Origin: an uncultured Bradyrhizobium sp.
Lineage (GTDB): Bacteria; Pseudomonadota; Alphaproteobacteria; Rhizobiales; Xanthobacteraceae
Assembly (NCBI RefSeq): GCF_947648125.1
Contig: NZ_CANSMR010000012.1
Span: 1-64,000, forward strand
Reading direction: 5' to 3'
Length of the DNA stretch: 64,000 nt
Position 1 is the first letter of the stretch. Every line of letters begins with the position of its first letter. A program made the position numbers and the translations under genes. Positions 44,297-53,456 of this stretch are shown here, piece by piece. Below the pieces are notes generated by a model. The model worked only from the letters and a program-made list of their open reading frames with translations, was not told where the DNA came from and did not search any database.

Positions 44297-44386
44297 CGTC
44301 ATGCCCGGCCTTGTGCCGGGCATCCACGTCTTTGCGTCAGTTGCGCAAGAAAGACGTGGATGGCCGGGACGAGCCCGGCCATGACG
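44297..44386. repeat. Palindromic repeat, CGTCATGCCCGG family
   Basis: The outer arms CGTCATGCCCGGCC and GGCCATGACG plus CACGTCTTT and AAAGACGTGGATG are inverse. The element matches the inner one at 31670-31756 and lies between the radical SAM gene and a convergent hydrolase gene. Confidence 0.82.
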
Positions 44387-44443
44387 GGCTTGCGAAAGGC
44401 GCCTGATTTCTGCTGCCGCCTTTTGAACAGACTACACCGCCGG

Positions 44444-45412
44444 TCAACCCCCAAACAATTTTCGAAACAGGCTGGCGGATTCCGGAAACTGGCCGTTGTC
44501 GATCTGCGTCGGCCACAGACCGTCGACATCGAAATAGGCCGCGTAGGCGATCGCAGCCTGATTGGCGGCGAACCAGTCGTGCATCTGCTGCACGAAAAAC
44601 GCGTTGTCGCCGGACTGGCCGACGCCCCATTCCGGATAGCTCATCAGCTTGCCGTGCTTCGCTGCGAACGTCCGCTGCCATTCGAGACCGAACGGCGCCT
44701 TCAGACAGGAATTGGTCCAGCGCTCCGCGGCGCTGCCGTCCGATTTGAAGTCGTAGACGTCGAGACCGATGAAATCGACCACGTCATCGCCGGGATAGGC
44801 GGCGTCGGCAGGCATGTCCTGCGCTCCCCAGCCCGGACACCAGTCGAACTTGAAACTGCGGGAATGTCGGCGGAAGATTCCAACCACGCGGCGGAACGCC
44901 CTGATGTAATCGTCCTCATGGCGCTTGGCGAACCAGCCCGAGTTGGAGATGTTCATCTCCCAGCCGAGGCGGATGATCGCCTTCGGATGCGCCGCGCCGA
45001 TGGCGCGCGCGGCCGCCTCGAACTCGGCATCGTGCAGGCCGCCCGCGACATCAGCGAGCGGCGTGCCTGACATGCTGAGCGGCACTGACCAGGCCAGATT
45101 GCGCGCCGGATTGAGCTTCTTCCAGAGCCCCGGCACCCAATCGAGCTTGTGAAAGTCGTCCCAGCTGCTCTGGCCGTAGAAGTCGACGCCGAGCACTGAC
45201 GACCGCGGCCGACTGAGCCATGTCTCCCAAGCCTGCAACACATGCTCGCGGCCGGTGTCGCCCCATTTGACGAAGGCGCCGGCGAACCGCGCCGAACCCG
45301 TCCCGAGCTGCGATCGGGCTGACGGCGCGGCCCGCGCGGTCGACAGTCCGCTCAGGGCCAGCGCCGCGAATGCGAGGGCACCGCGCCGCGTGATTCCGCG
45401 ATCAGTCGGCAT
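44444..45412 (-). CDS. Exported GH26-like glycoside hydrolase
   Basis: The 322-residue product has a Tat-type leader (GITRRGALAFAALALSGLS, ~residues 6-24). The barrel has the acid/base Glu152 in RLGWEMNIS and the nucleophile Glu261 in SYPEWGVGQS, with FKFDWCPGW and FIGLDVYDF typical of GH26 mannanase-like enzymes. It may trim or mature EPS in the periplasm. Convergent with the radical SAM gene, from which a repeat separates it. Confidence 0.83.
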   Translation of the reverse strand: MPTDRGITRRGALAFAALALSGLSTARAAPSARSQLGTGSARFAGAFVKWGDTGREHVLQAWETWLSRPRSSVLGVDFYGQSSWDDFHKLDWVPGLWKKLNPARNLAWSVPLSMSGTPLADVAGGLHDAEFEAAARAIGAAHPKAIIRLGWEMNISNSGWFAKRHEDDYIRAFRRVVGIFRRHSRSFKFDWCPGWGAQDMPADAAYPGDDVVDFIGLDVYDFKSDGSAAERWTNSCLKAPFGLEWQRTFAAKHGKLMSYPEWGVGQSGDNAFFVQQMHDWFAANQAAIAYAAYFDVDGLWPTQIDNGQFPESASLFRKLFGG

Positions 45413-45831
45413 CGTGCGCTCCAGCCAGCTCGCTTGCGGCAAGCGTACCAAAAGCACACAGCGCCGACAGTGCGGATGTCTCGAAATGGACGGATGGTGC
45501 GGCGCGCCGTTCGGCCGTGCCGTTTACCCGCCGGAAATGCCACCGAATCTGCATACGCACTCACCTGCGCCGACCTCGTCGGCATGCGAGACGCCAGCAC
45601 TGCAATATCCGGGCAACATCCCGGTCCAGCGTCAAAATCGCGCAGCCGAACGATGATTGCCGATCCGTTAACGGCCGCGGCGAGCCGTCATTTAGCAATC
45701 GTTAACCATCAACGCCGCCGATAGGGTCATCAAATCTCTCCGGCACCGATCTTGCTGAACTGGGGTTCAGGACAATTCCGGGCGGCCACGATGTGCCGCC
45801 GCGACACGGTGTCGCCGGAGAGAGTTACGAG
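45413..45831. other. Intergenic region between GH26-like and DUF6492-like genes
   Basis: These 419 bp must hold two divergent promoters. No gene or strong structure is seen. Confidence 0.45.
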
Positions 45832-46758
45832 ATGAACCCTGTCGCGTTGCTGACCCCGACCTACGGGCGCGATCTGGAAATCTGCACGCTGCTCTGCGAG
45901 AGCGTGGATCGTCACGTCACGTCGTTCTCCAGGCACTATCTGCTGGTCCCGGATTGCGACCTGCCGCTGTTCGCGCCGCTGGCCAGCGAGCGCCGCATCA
46001 TCATTCCGGCCTCCTCCTTCCTGCCCGACTGGCTGCGGCCGCTGCCGCGCATGATCCAGCGCAAGCGCCGCCAATTCTGGTGGTCGCTGCGCGCCAAGCC
46101 GGTGAACGGCTGGCACGTGCAGCAGATCCTGAAGATCGCGGCGACGATCGCGTTGCCTTATGAGCGGTTCTGCATCCTGGATTCCGACATCGTGTTCTTT
46201 CGCGATTTCGACCTTTCGCGCTTCCAGTATCCGAACACGATCCCGCTGCTGAAAATGGCCGATGCCGTCACCGCCGACCAGCCGCGCCATTCGCGCTGGC
46301 TCGAGACCAGCCATCAGCTGATCGGCCTGCCGACGCCGCCGTTCCCGGCACCGGATTTCATCGGACACATCATCTTCTGGGACAAGCAGACCACCCGCGC
46401 GCTCACTGAGCGCATCGAGGCCGTCACCGGGATGAGCTGGATCGAGGCGCTGTGCCGGACCCGCGAGTTCTCCGAATACCTGCTCTACGGTTTCTTCGTC
46501 GAAAACGACGGGTCCGCCGCATTGCGTCACTCCGACGTGCCGAAGACGCCATGCGTCAGCTACTGGGACGATCCGACGCTGAGCAAGGACGAACTCACCC
46601 GGCTGCTGCTGCGCGCCAACAGGGACGACGTCGCGTTCTCGATCGCATCGTTCTCGGGGACACCGGTCGCGACGATTCGCGAGGTCGTGGCCGAGAGCGA
46701 CGCCATCCTGGCGTCGTCGGCGGCGACAAGGCTTTCGGAGCTCGCCGCATCATGCTGA
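45832..46758 (+). CDS. DUF6492-like putative glycosyltransferase
   Basis: The 308-residue product resembles GT-A family proteins of the DUF6492 group: VALLTPTYGRDLEICTLLCE, HYLLVPDCDLPLF, the DXD in ILDSDIVFFRDFD and FIGHIIFWDKQTTRALTE. A sugar-transfer role in EPS is inferred. GGAGAGAGTTACGAG lies before the ATG. Its 3' end overlaps the flippase start by 7 bp, so it opens the 5-gene operon to 49766. Confidence 0.82.
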   Translation: MNPVALLTPTYGRDLEICTLLCESVDRHVTSFSRHYLLVPDCDLPLFAPLASERRIIIPASSFLPDWLRPLPRMIQRKRRQFWWSLRAKPVNGWHVQQILKIAATIALPYERFCILDSDIVFFRDFDLSRFQYPNTIPLLKMADAVTADQPRHSRWLETSHQLIGLPTPPFPAPDFIGHIIFWDKQTTRALTERIEAVTGMSWIEALCRTREFSEYLLYGFFVENDGSAALRHSDVPKTPCVSYWDDPTLSKDELTRLLLRANRDDVAFSIASFSGTPVATIREVVAESDAILASSAATRLSELAASC

Positions 46759-48194
46759 TCGGACAGGCCAGCATCAACCTGACCGCCAACGTGCTCTCGG
46801 CGCTGCTTGGACTGCTCAGCGTGTTCGTTTTCACGCGGCTGTTCGCACCGCACGACTATGGCATCTTTCTGCTCGGTGTCGGATTCGCCTCGGTCATATC
46901 GGTCTTCCTGGTCGGGTGGTTTCGCAACCTGATCCTGAGCGGCCACGCCCGCAACGACGGCACCGACGTCCGCGGCCTGGTCGCGTCGGGTTACCTGATC
47001 TGCTGCCTCACCGCGCCGATCGCCTACCTGCTGGCCCGCCTCGTCGGCCTCGATGCCGCCGCCGCGCTCGCGGCCGTGGTTCTCGCCATTGCGATCGGCC
47101 TGTTCGAGCTGACGCAGGATCTGCTGCGGGCACGGCTGAAGGCGCTCTCGGTCATGAAGGCGACGCTGGTCCGCGCGGCCGCCCTGCTCGGCCTTGGCGT
47201 CGTGGTTGCGCTGGTCAGCCCGACCGGCGTGCTGCTGCTGCTCGCGGCCGCCACGGCCTATCTCTTCGCCGTGCTCGTGCAATCGCGCAGCGCATGGCGC
47301 GGCACCATCGTCAATTTCGACCGTGCCGACCTGCGGTCGCTCGCCCGCACCGGCTTGCCGCTGACCTTGTCGCTGACGCTGCTCGCGATCTCGAGCGTGA
47401 CCGATCGCTTCATGATCGCCAACCTGATCGGCGCGGCCGATGCCGGCAAATATGTCGCGGCGCTCGACCTGGTGCGCCAGGCACTGATGATGCCGGCGAT
47501 GAGCATGGCCGCGGCGTTCTTTCCGATAGCCGTGCAGATCCATGCCCGGCAAGGCGACGCCGCGGTCAGGACCCATCTCGCCGATTGCCTCGAGCTGCTT
47601 GCCGGCGTCACGTTGCCGGCCTGTCTCGGCTTCGCGCTGATCGCCCCGCATGTCGCCAACATCATCCTCGGCGCCGACTTCCGCGCGGTTGCCAGCGAGA
47701 TCATGCCGGTCATCGCGATCGCCGTGCTGTTCCAGGTGCTGACGCAGCAATATCTGCATGCGAGCTTTCTGCTGTCGGGACGCAACTCCTTCTACCTGAT
47801 CAACACCGCCTCGATCATCGCCGCGAATGTGATCCTGTCCTACGTGCTGGTCAGCCTTGACGGCACCATCGGCGCGGCATGGGCGCGGCTTGGCGCCGAC
47901 ACCGCGGGCTTTGTCTGTGCTCTGATCCTGAGCCGCTTCGCTTTCCGGATTCCGATCCCGCTCGGCCGGCTCGCGCTGATCGCGATCGCCGCGCTCGCGA
48001 TGGCGCTCACCGTCGGCGCGCTCGACCGCGCTCTCGACCTCGCCGATCTCCCCGCCAGCATCGTGCTGATCGGAGCCGGGCTCGCCGTCTACGCCGCGCT
48101 CTGCTGGCTGTTCGACATCGCGCGGCTGCGCGGCCGGCTGAAGCAGGGCCTTGTCATATTCCACACCAGATCCGCAAACAGCAACGTTGGATGA
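46752..48194 (+). CDS. Wzx-type polysaccharide flippase
   Basis: The 480-residue protein has 12-14 membrane segments. It belongs to the MOP superfamily: NLTANVLSALLGLLSVFVFTRLF opens it, with AMMMPAMSMAAAFFPIAVQ-like stretches and IGAADAGKYVAALDLVRQ. It flips lipid-linked oligosaccharide units to the periplasm. The start MLIGQASIN at 46752 overlaps the previous gene; the frame is open further upstream but is a shadow of it. The methyltransferase follows after 4 bp. Confidence 0.9.
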   Translation: MLIGQASINLTANVLSALLGLLSVFVFTRLFAPHDYGIFLLGVGFASVISVFLVGWFRNLILSGHARNDGTDVRGLVASGYLICCLTAPIAYLLARLVGLDAAAALAAVVLAIAIGLFELTQDLLRARLKALSVMKATLVRAAALLGLGVVVALVSPTGVLLLLAAATAYLFAVLVQSRSAWRGTIVNFDRADLRSLARTGLPLTLSLTLLAISSVTDRFMIANLIGAADAGKYVAALDLVRQALMMPAMSMAAAFFPIAVQIHARQGDAAVRTHLADCLELLAGVTLPACLGFALIAPHVANIILGADFRAVASEIMPVIAIAVLFQVLTQQYLHASFLLSGRNSFYLINTASIIAANVILSYVLVSLDGTIGAAWARLGADTAGFVCALILSRFAFRIPIPLGRLALIAIAALAMALTVGALDRALDLADLPASIVLIGAGLAVYAALCWLFDIARLRGRLKQGLVIFHTRSANSNVG

Positions 48195-48198
48195 GCCG

Positions 48199-49017
48199 AT
48201 GAACAGATCCCTCGCGCTTGCTACGCGTCCCGTCCCGCTCACCGAACTCCCGATGCCCGTCCCAGCCGAAATCCATCCGGAATCACTGCTGGCCTTGCCG
48301 CCCGGCGAAGCCAAGCAGAGCCTGCTCACGGTTCACAGCATCCTCGAGGCCCGGCTGCCGGCCGGTCCGCTCTCGATCTACGAAGCCGGCGGCGGCTCGA
48401 CCAGCTATCTGCCGCTCGGCGTGCTGCGCCGTTCACATGTGACCGTCGTCGACATCGACGCCGATCAGATCCGCAACAACAGCTATGCGCAGGAAGCCAT
48501 CCTCGGTGACATCCAGACCTATCGCTTCACGCCGCAGCAGCGTTTCGACCTGATCATCTGCTACAACGTCATCGAGCACATCCCCGATGTAGGGGCCGTG
48601 CTGAGCGGGTTCTGCGAGGCGCTGAAGCCGAACGGGCTGCTCTTGATCGGCGCACCGAACCCGAAGTCGCTGTCGGGCGTCGTCACGAAATACTCCCCGC
48701 ACTGGTTCCACGTCTGGTTCTACCGCCATGTGCGCGGCGAGAAGCACGCCGGACTGCCGGGCGAGGCGCCGTTCCCGACCCATTTCCATCCGCTGGTGAC
48801 CCTCGGCAACCTCGAGGCGTTCGTGGCCGGCCGCGGACTGCAGGTCATCTACCGGAAGAAATACGAAAGCCCGCGCTATCCCGAGATGCGGCGGCGCAAG
48901 CCGCTGCTGGCCGCGCTGATCGACGCGGGCGCGAAGGCGGTGAACGCACTGCTGCCGGGCAAGATCGACGTCCGGCACGGCGACTACCACGTGATCTTGC
49001 GGAAGCTTGGCTCATGA
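48199..49017 (+). CDS. Class I SAM-dependent methyltransferase
   Basis: The 272-residue product has SAM motifs: motif I IYEAGGGSTSYLPLG, VVDIDADQI, motif II RFDLIICYNVIEHI and motif III LKPNGLLLIGAPN. It could methylate a sugar of the EPS. Start MNRSLALAT has ATGAGCCG upstream and is 4 bp past the flippase stop. The deacetylase gene overlaps its end by 4 bp. Confidence 0.9.
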   Translation: MNRSLALATRPVPLTELPMPVPAEIHPESLLALPPGEAKQSLLTVHSILEARLPAGPLSIYEAGGGSTSYLPLGVLRRSHVTVVDIDADQIRNNSYAQEAILGDIQTYRFTPQQRFDLIICYNVIEHIPDVGAVLSGFCEALKPNGLLLIGAPNPKSLSGVVTKYSPHWFHVWFYRHVRGEKHAGLPGEAPFPTHFHPLVTLGNLEAFVAGRGLQVIYRKKYESPRYPEMRRRKPLLAALIDAGAKAVNALLPGKIDVRHGDYHVILRKLGS

Positions 49018-49766
49018 ACGCATTGTGGTCGGAAGCCAGGGTCAAAGTCAGCCACCGGTTGGCAATGCATGTGCAGGTCGAGCGTTTTCGCCTGAACAAT
49101 GCCACGCCGATGGTCACCTTCACCTTTGACGATCTGCCGAAGAGCGCGGCGACATTCGGCGCCGACATCCTGGAATCCTACGGCGCCCGCGGCACGTTCT
49201 ACGTGTCGGGCGGCCTGGTTGGACTGGACGCACCGGACTGGACCACCGGCAGCGCCGACGACGTCATCTCGCTGCATCGCCGTGGCCATGAGGTCGGCTG
49301 CCACACGTTCTCGCACCGCCGCGCCTGCGACCTCGACGAGACCTCGCTGGCCGCGGAGATCGCGCGCAACCGGACCTATTTCCATTCGCTCGATCCGACC
49401 ATGCCGGTCGAGACCTTCGCCTATCCGTTCGGCTACGGCTCCTACGCGCGGAAGCACCAATTGAGGTCCGAGTTCCGCACCTGCCGCAGCATCGTGCCTG
49501 GCGTGAACAGCGGCGAGGTCGACCTGCAATTCCTCCGCGCTATGCCGCTGATCGACCGCCAAATGTCCCGCGACCGGATCGACATGGCCTTCGCCGAGGC
49601 GGCACACATGAACGGCTGGTTAATTTTCTACAGCCACGACGTCGCCGACGCGCCGAGCCTCTATGGCTGCACGCCCGGCCTGCTGACCTACGCGCTGGAG
49701 GCGGCGGCGCGGCGCAATGTCCCTGTGCTGACGATGGCGGAGGCGTTCCGATGCGCCCGCGCTTAA
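49014..49766 (+). CDS. Polysaccharide deacetylase (CE4 family)
   Basis: The 250-residue product has the NodB-like motifs: TFDD at Asp39/Asp40, then His97 and His101 in CHTFSHRR (zinc ligands), and FYSHDVADAP near the end. CE4 enzymes remove N- or O-acetyl groups from polysaccharides. No signal peptide is seen, so it may act in the cytoplasm on the growing repeat unit. It overlaps the methyltransferase gene by 4 bp. Confidence 0.9.
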   Translation: MNALWSEARVKVSHRLAMHVQVERFRLNNATPMVTFTFDDLPKSAATFGADILESYGARGTFYVSGGLVGLDAPDWTTGSADDVISLHRRGHEVGCHTFSHRRACDLDETSLAAEIARNRTYFHSLDPTMPVETFAYPFGYGSYARKHQLRSEFRTCRSIVPGVNSGEVDLQFLRAMPLIDRQMSRDRIDMAFAEAAHMNGWLIFYSHDVADAPSLYGCTPGLLTYALEAAARRNVPVLTMAEAFRCARA

Positions 49767-49919
49767 ACCCTTTGTTTGCCTTTCTGGTGAATAGTCGGCG
49801 AATGAGTATGGTTAATTTTTCGTGTTGCGCGTTTTCCGCGTCGTCTCGTGCGCGTTGCGTGGCCCGAAAGAGTGCTCCTCAGCCGATGCGTGCGGCCATT
49901 CAGACGGAAGCTGGGGTCG

Positions 49920-52238
49920 ATGCTTAGCTATGACCAGCCGATCAACCGGGCCAAACCGGAGCCGCGCCGGGCCGCGATCCCGGCCGGCTTCAACGTGCTC
50001 GAGCTGGTCCGGCTGTTGTGGGTGCGCAAGGTCGCGATCGTCTCAGCTGCGCTGCTCTGCGCCTGCATCGCGGTCGCCATCGGCAAGAGCCTGACACCGA
50101 AATATACCGCGGGCGCCCAGCTCTATGTCGACCCGCGCGAGCTGCAGCTGGTCGAGCGCGAGCTGACCCCGCGCGCCCAGGACGTCTCCGGCCTCTCGAT
50201 GGTGGTCGAGAGCCAGTCGCGCCTGATCACATCCAACAACGTGCTGCTGCAGGTGATCCGCGACACCAACCTGGTGAAGGATCCCGAGTTCGGCGGTGGC
50301 GCCGCGAGCCGCGGTCTGCTCGCCTCGGTGCTCGGCCTGTTTGGCATCGAACCGCGCACGACGGCGGAGCAGCAACAGCAGATCGAGATGAACACGCTCG
50401 ACACACTGAACCGGCATATCAACGTCAAGAAGACCGATCGCACCTTCATCGTCGACATCGACGTGTGGTCGCACGATCCAGTCAAGGCGGCGATGCTCGC
50501 CAACGCGATCGCCAAGGCCTATCTCACCGAGTCCAAGCAGTCGCAGGCGGAGGCCGCGCGGCGCGCCACCCGCGACCTGTCCGGCCGGCTGAAGGAGCTG
50601 CAGCAGCGCCTGCGCAACGCCGAAGAGGCGCTTGCGACCTACAAGGCGCAGAACAACTTCGTCGGCTCGCAGGACAATCTGCTCACCGACCAGCAGCTCT
50701 CGGTCGGCAACCAGCGGCTGGCCGCGGCGCGGGCGCTCACGCTCGATGCGCAGGCCAAGTATGACCAGATCGAAGCCAGCCGCCGCGGGTCGATGGACGC
50801 GGGCGCGACCGCCGAGGCGCTGCAGTCGCCGACCATCGCCAATCTGCGCTCGCAATATGCCGATGCCAAGAAGCGCCAGGCCGAGCTGCAGGGCGAGCTC
50901 GGGCCGCGCCATCCGGCGCTACGCCAGGTCGAGCAGCAGGTCGAGGACCTGCGCCGGACCATCAAGGAAGAGATCGACCGCTTTGCGGTATCCGCCAAGA
51001 ACGATCTGACCCGGGCGCGCGACTATGAAGCGTCGCTCAACAAGGCGCTCGACGTTCAGAAGCACCAGAGCGTGCAGATGAGCCAGGCGTCGGTGCGGCT
51101 GCGCGAGCTCGAGCGCGAGGTCGACGCCAGCCGCGACGTCTACCAGTCCTTCCTCAAGCGCTCGCGCGAGACTGAGGAGCAGGAGAGCCTCAACACCTCG
51201 AGCGCGCGCGTGATCGGCGATGCGACGATCCCGCAGCAGCGCACGTTCCCGCCGCCGATGACCCTGCTCGCGATGATCGGCTTCATGTTCGGCGGGCTTG
51301 CCGCCGCAGCCTGGATCGTTGCGGCCGGCCAGCTGGCGCCCGGCGCCGATCCGATCCGTCCCAGCGTCCTGCCGAAACAGGATGCCGCACCGGAGCGGCA
51401 ACCCGTCGTCGCCAAGGCCAAGCCGCCCGCGCAGGCCCCGCCCGCGGTGCAGCCGGCTGCCGCTCTCATCGACAAGCCCGTGATCGAGAAGCCGCTGATC
51501 GCCGAGCTGCAGGAATCCGACGTCATGCGCACGCTTGGCGGCATCCTGACCGGCGACGGTCCTGCCGACGTCACGCGGTTTGGCTGGCCGACGCTGCGGA
51601 CCAGTTCGGCACTGGGGCCGTTCTCCAATACGATGCGGCAGATCCATGCGGCGCTGGCGACGGGCTCCGCCCCCGAGGCCGTTCCGGTGCTGGCCGTGAT
51701 CGGCACAGCCGGCGATCCCGACCGCAGCGTTGTCGCGCTCAACATCGCGCTCGTCGCCGCACGCGACGGCGCCCGCGTCCTGCTGATCGACGCCGACGCA
51801 ACCGTCCACGCCTTGACCGACAGGGTCGCGCACCCCGTTCAGAGCAGTCCGAGCCGGCTCGACTGGCTCACCATCGGCAGCAAGGCGTCCCGCGCCATCA
51901 ACACCGCAAACGGCATTGCCATCCTGCCGGCGATCAAGGGCAATCCCGCCAAGGCCAGCGAGGCGATCCAGAAGGCGATCGCGCAAGCGCGCGCCGCCGG
52001 CGGCCACGACCTCGTGATCCTCGACGGCCCGCCGATGCCGTCGGGTACGGACGAACGGCGGCTGTTCGACATGGCCGACGGGCTGATCGCGGCGCTGCCA
52101 GTGGATCGCGACATCAACGCGTCGATGGAAGACATCATCACCGCGCTCGGTGGCGCCGAGCGCAAGCTTGCCGGTGTCGTGCTCAACGAACTGCTGTCCA
52201 CCGTCGCAGGCCAGCAGCACGACAGGCAGTATGCGTGA
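49920..52238 (+). CDS. Wzz-type polysaccharide co-polymerase with degenerate BY-kinase domain
   Basis: The 772-residue product has an N-terminal Wzz domain with a first membrane segment (IVSAALLCACIAVAIG, ~residues 40-56). A periplasmic coiled-coil (~180-420) and a second segment at MTLLAMIGFMFGGLAAAAWIV (two pieces, ~445-465) follow. A Pro/Ala-rich linker leads to a BY-kinase-like domain from ~560. That domain keeps Walker A' (VLLIDADATV, ~620) and Walker B (DLVILDGPP, ~697). The Walker A position reads GTAGDPDRSV (~591) and lacks GKS/T. No tyrosine-rich tail is present. It sets polymer length. Confidence 0.88.
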   Translation: MLSYDQPINRAKPEPRRAAIPAGFNVLELVRLLWVRKVAIVSAALLCACIAVAIGKSLTPKYTAGAQLYVDPRELQLVERELTPRAQDVSGLSMVVESQSRLITSNNVLLQVIRDTNLVKDPEFGGGAASRGLLASVLGLFGIEPRTTAEQQQQIEMNTLDTLNRHINVKKTDRTFIVDIDVWSHDPVKAAMLANAIAKAYLTESKQSQAEAARRATRDLSGRLKELQQRLRNAEEALATYKAQNNFVGSQDNLLTDQQLSVGNQRLAAARALTLDAQAKYDQIEASRRGSMDAGATAEALQSPTIANLRSQYADAKKRQAELQGELGPRHPALRQVEQQVEDLRRTIKEEIDRFAVSAKNDLTRARDYEASLNKALDVQKHQSVQMSQASVRLRELEREVDASRDVYQSFLKRSRETEEQESLNTSSARVIGDATIPQQRTFPPPMTLLAMIGFMFGGLAAAAWIVAAGQLAPGADPIRPSVLPKQDAAPERQPVVAKAKPPAQAPPAVQPAAALIDKPVIEKPLIAELQESDVMRTLGGILTGDGPADVTRFGWPTLRTSSALGPFSNTMRQIHAALATGSAPEAVPVLAVIGTAGDPDRSVVALNIALVAARDGARVLLIDADATVHALTDRVAHPVQSSPSRLDWLTIGSKASRAINTANGIAILPAIKGNPAKASEAIQKAIAQARAAGGHDLVILDGPPMPSGTDERRLFDMADGLIAALPVDRDINASMEDIITALGGAERKLAGVVLNELLSTVAGQQHDRQYA

Positions 52239-52303
52239 GACACGCGCCAGCTGCGCCGCGTTCGGCGTCGCCGCTGCAACATTGATCGCGAGTTGATCGT
52301 CCA

Positions 52304-53410
52304 ATGGCCCGGCTATCGATCCCCGCCATCATCGCCGCCGCATCCATTCTGCTGTCCGTCACCGCCCGGGCCTGCCCCACCCTGATCGAAGGCGTCCCCG
52401 TGGACCGGATCAAGGCCTTGTCGCGCGGCGTCAATGCCGACGGCTGGATTGTCGACCCGCGGTCGGCGCCGCCACGCGGCCTGCTGCTCGAACTGCGCAA
52501 GGCCGGCCTGACCCACATCCGGCTGCCGGTGCCTGCCGACTTCGTCATGCCGCGCTTCGCCACCAAGGCGGAGATCGACAGCCGGCTGCAAACCGTCGAT
52601 GCCGCGCTGAAGACCCTGCTCGCACTCGGCTATGCGGTGTCGATCGACTTGCATTCGGGTCAGCACTTCAACGCGCTGCACAAGGACGATCCGCCCGGCG
52701 CGATGACTGAAATGAAGAGCGCCTGGACCGCGCTCGCGCGGATCATGCAGCGCTACCCCTCCGATCGCGTCTTTGCGGAACTGCTGAACGAGCCAGAGGT
52801 CGATGCCGCGCAATGGCAAGGCGAAGTCCGGGAACTGGCCGGCTTCATTCGCCAATTGCTGCCGCAGACCACGCTGATCACGGGTCCGGTCAATTGGCAG
52901 CGTGCGGATTCGCTGCCGGGCTTCACGCCGCTCGACGATCCGAACGTCGTCTATGCCATCCACTTCTACGATCCGATGGTGTTCACCCATCAGGCGCATT
53001 GGGACCGTAGCGAGCCGCTCCACGACGTCGTCGGATTGCCCTATCCGATCCGCGCCGACGATCCGAAGGTTCAACAGTTGCGGGAACAGCTGACCGCGCT
53101 GAACAAGCCCAAGGCGCTTGCGATGGTCGACCGCGCCATCCAGGGCCCCGGCATCGACAAATGGCTCGAGCCCGCGGCTGCCTGGCAGCGGCAGTATTCC
53201 CGTCCGATCATCATCAATGAGTTCGGGGTGCTGAAGGCCGGCGCGCCGCGCGACAGCCGGTTACGCTGGCTCGCGGGCGTCACCGCCTATGCCCGGCAGC
53301 AGTGCTGGGGCTGGACCCATTGGGAGATGTCGCAAGGCTTTGGCCTCGCCGATGCCGTCACCGGCAAGGCCGACCGCGACGTGCTGAGGGCGCTGCTCGG
53401 GACGCGCTGA
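52304..53410 (+). CDS. Exported GH5 family glycoside hydrolase (cellulase-like)
   Basis: The 368-residue product has a signal peptide (LSIPAIIAAASILLSVTARA). The TIM barrel has LTHIRLPVPADF, AVSIDLHSGQHF, the acid/base Glu163 in LLNEPEV and the nucleophile Glu306 in IINEFGV. GH5 enzymes cut beta-glucans and beta-mannans. In the EPS locus it may trim polymer in the periplasm. It is 66 bp after the co-polymerase. Confidence 0.9.
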   Translation: MARLSIPAIIAAASILLSVTARACPTLIEGVPVDRIKALSRGVNADGWIVDPRSAPPRGLLLELRKAGLTHIRLPVPADFVMPRFATKAEIDSRLQTVDAALKTLLALGYAVSIDLHSGQHFNALHKDDPPGAMTEMKSAWTALARIMQRYPSDRVFAELLNEPEVDAAQWQGEVRELAGFIRQLLPQTTLITGPVNWQRADSLPGFTPLDDPNVVYAIHFYDPMVFTHQAHWDRSEPLHDVVGLPYPIRADDPKVQQLREQLTALNKPKALAMVDRAIQGPGIDKWLEPAAAWQRQYSRPIIINEFGVLKAGAPRDSRLRWLAGVTAYARQQCWGWTHWEMSQGFGLADAVTGKADRDVLRALLGTR

Positions 53411-53456
53411 CCCATCTGGTTAACCGGTTCTTACACAATGCGCGGCTAGATCGACG

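Noticed and set aside
46560-48329. 589-codon minus-strand frame opposite the flippase
   Set aside because: Charged, repeat-like shadow with no motif; the flippase has membrane segments and coupled neighbours.
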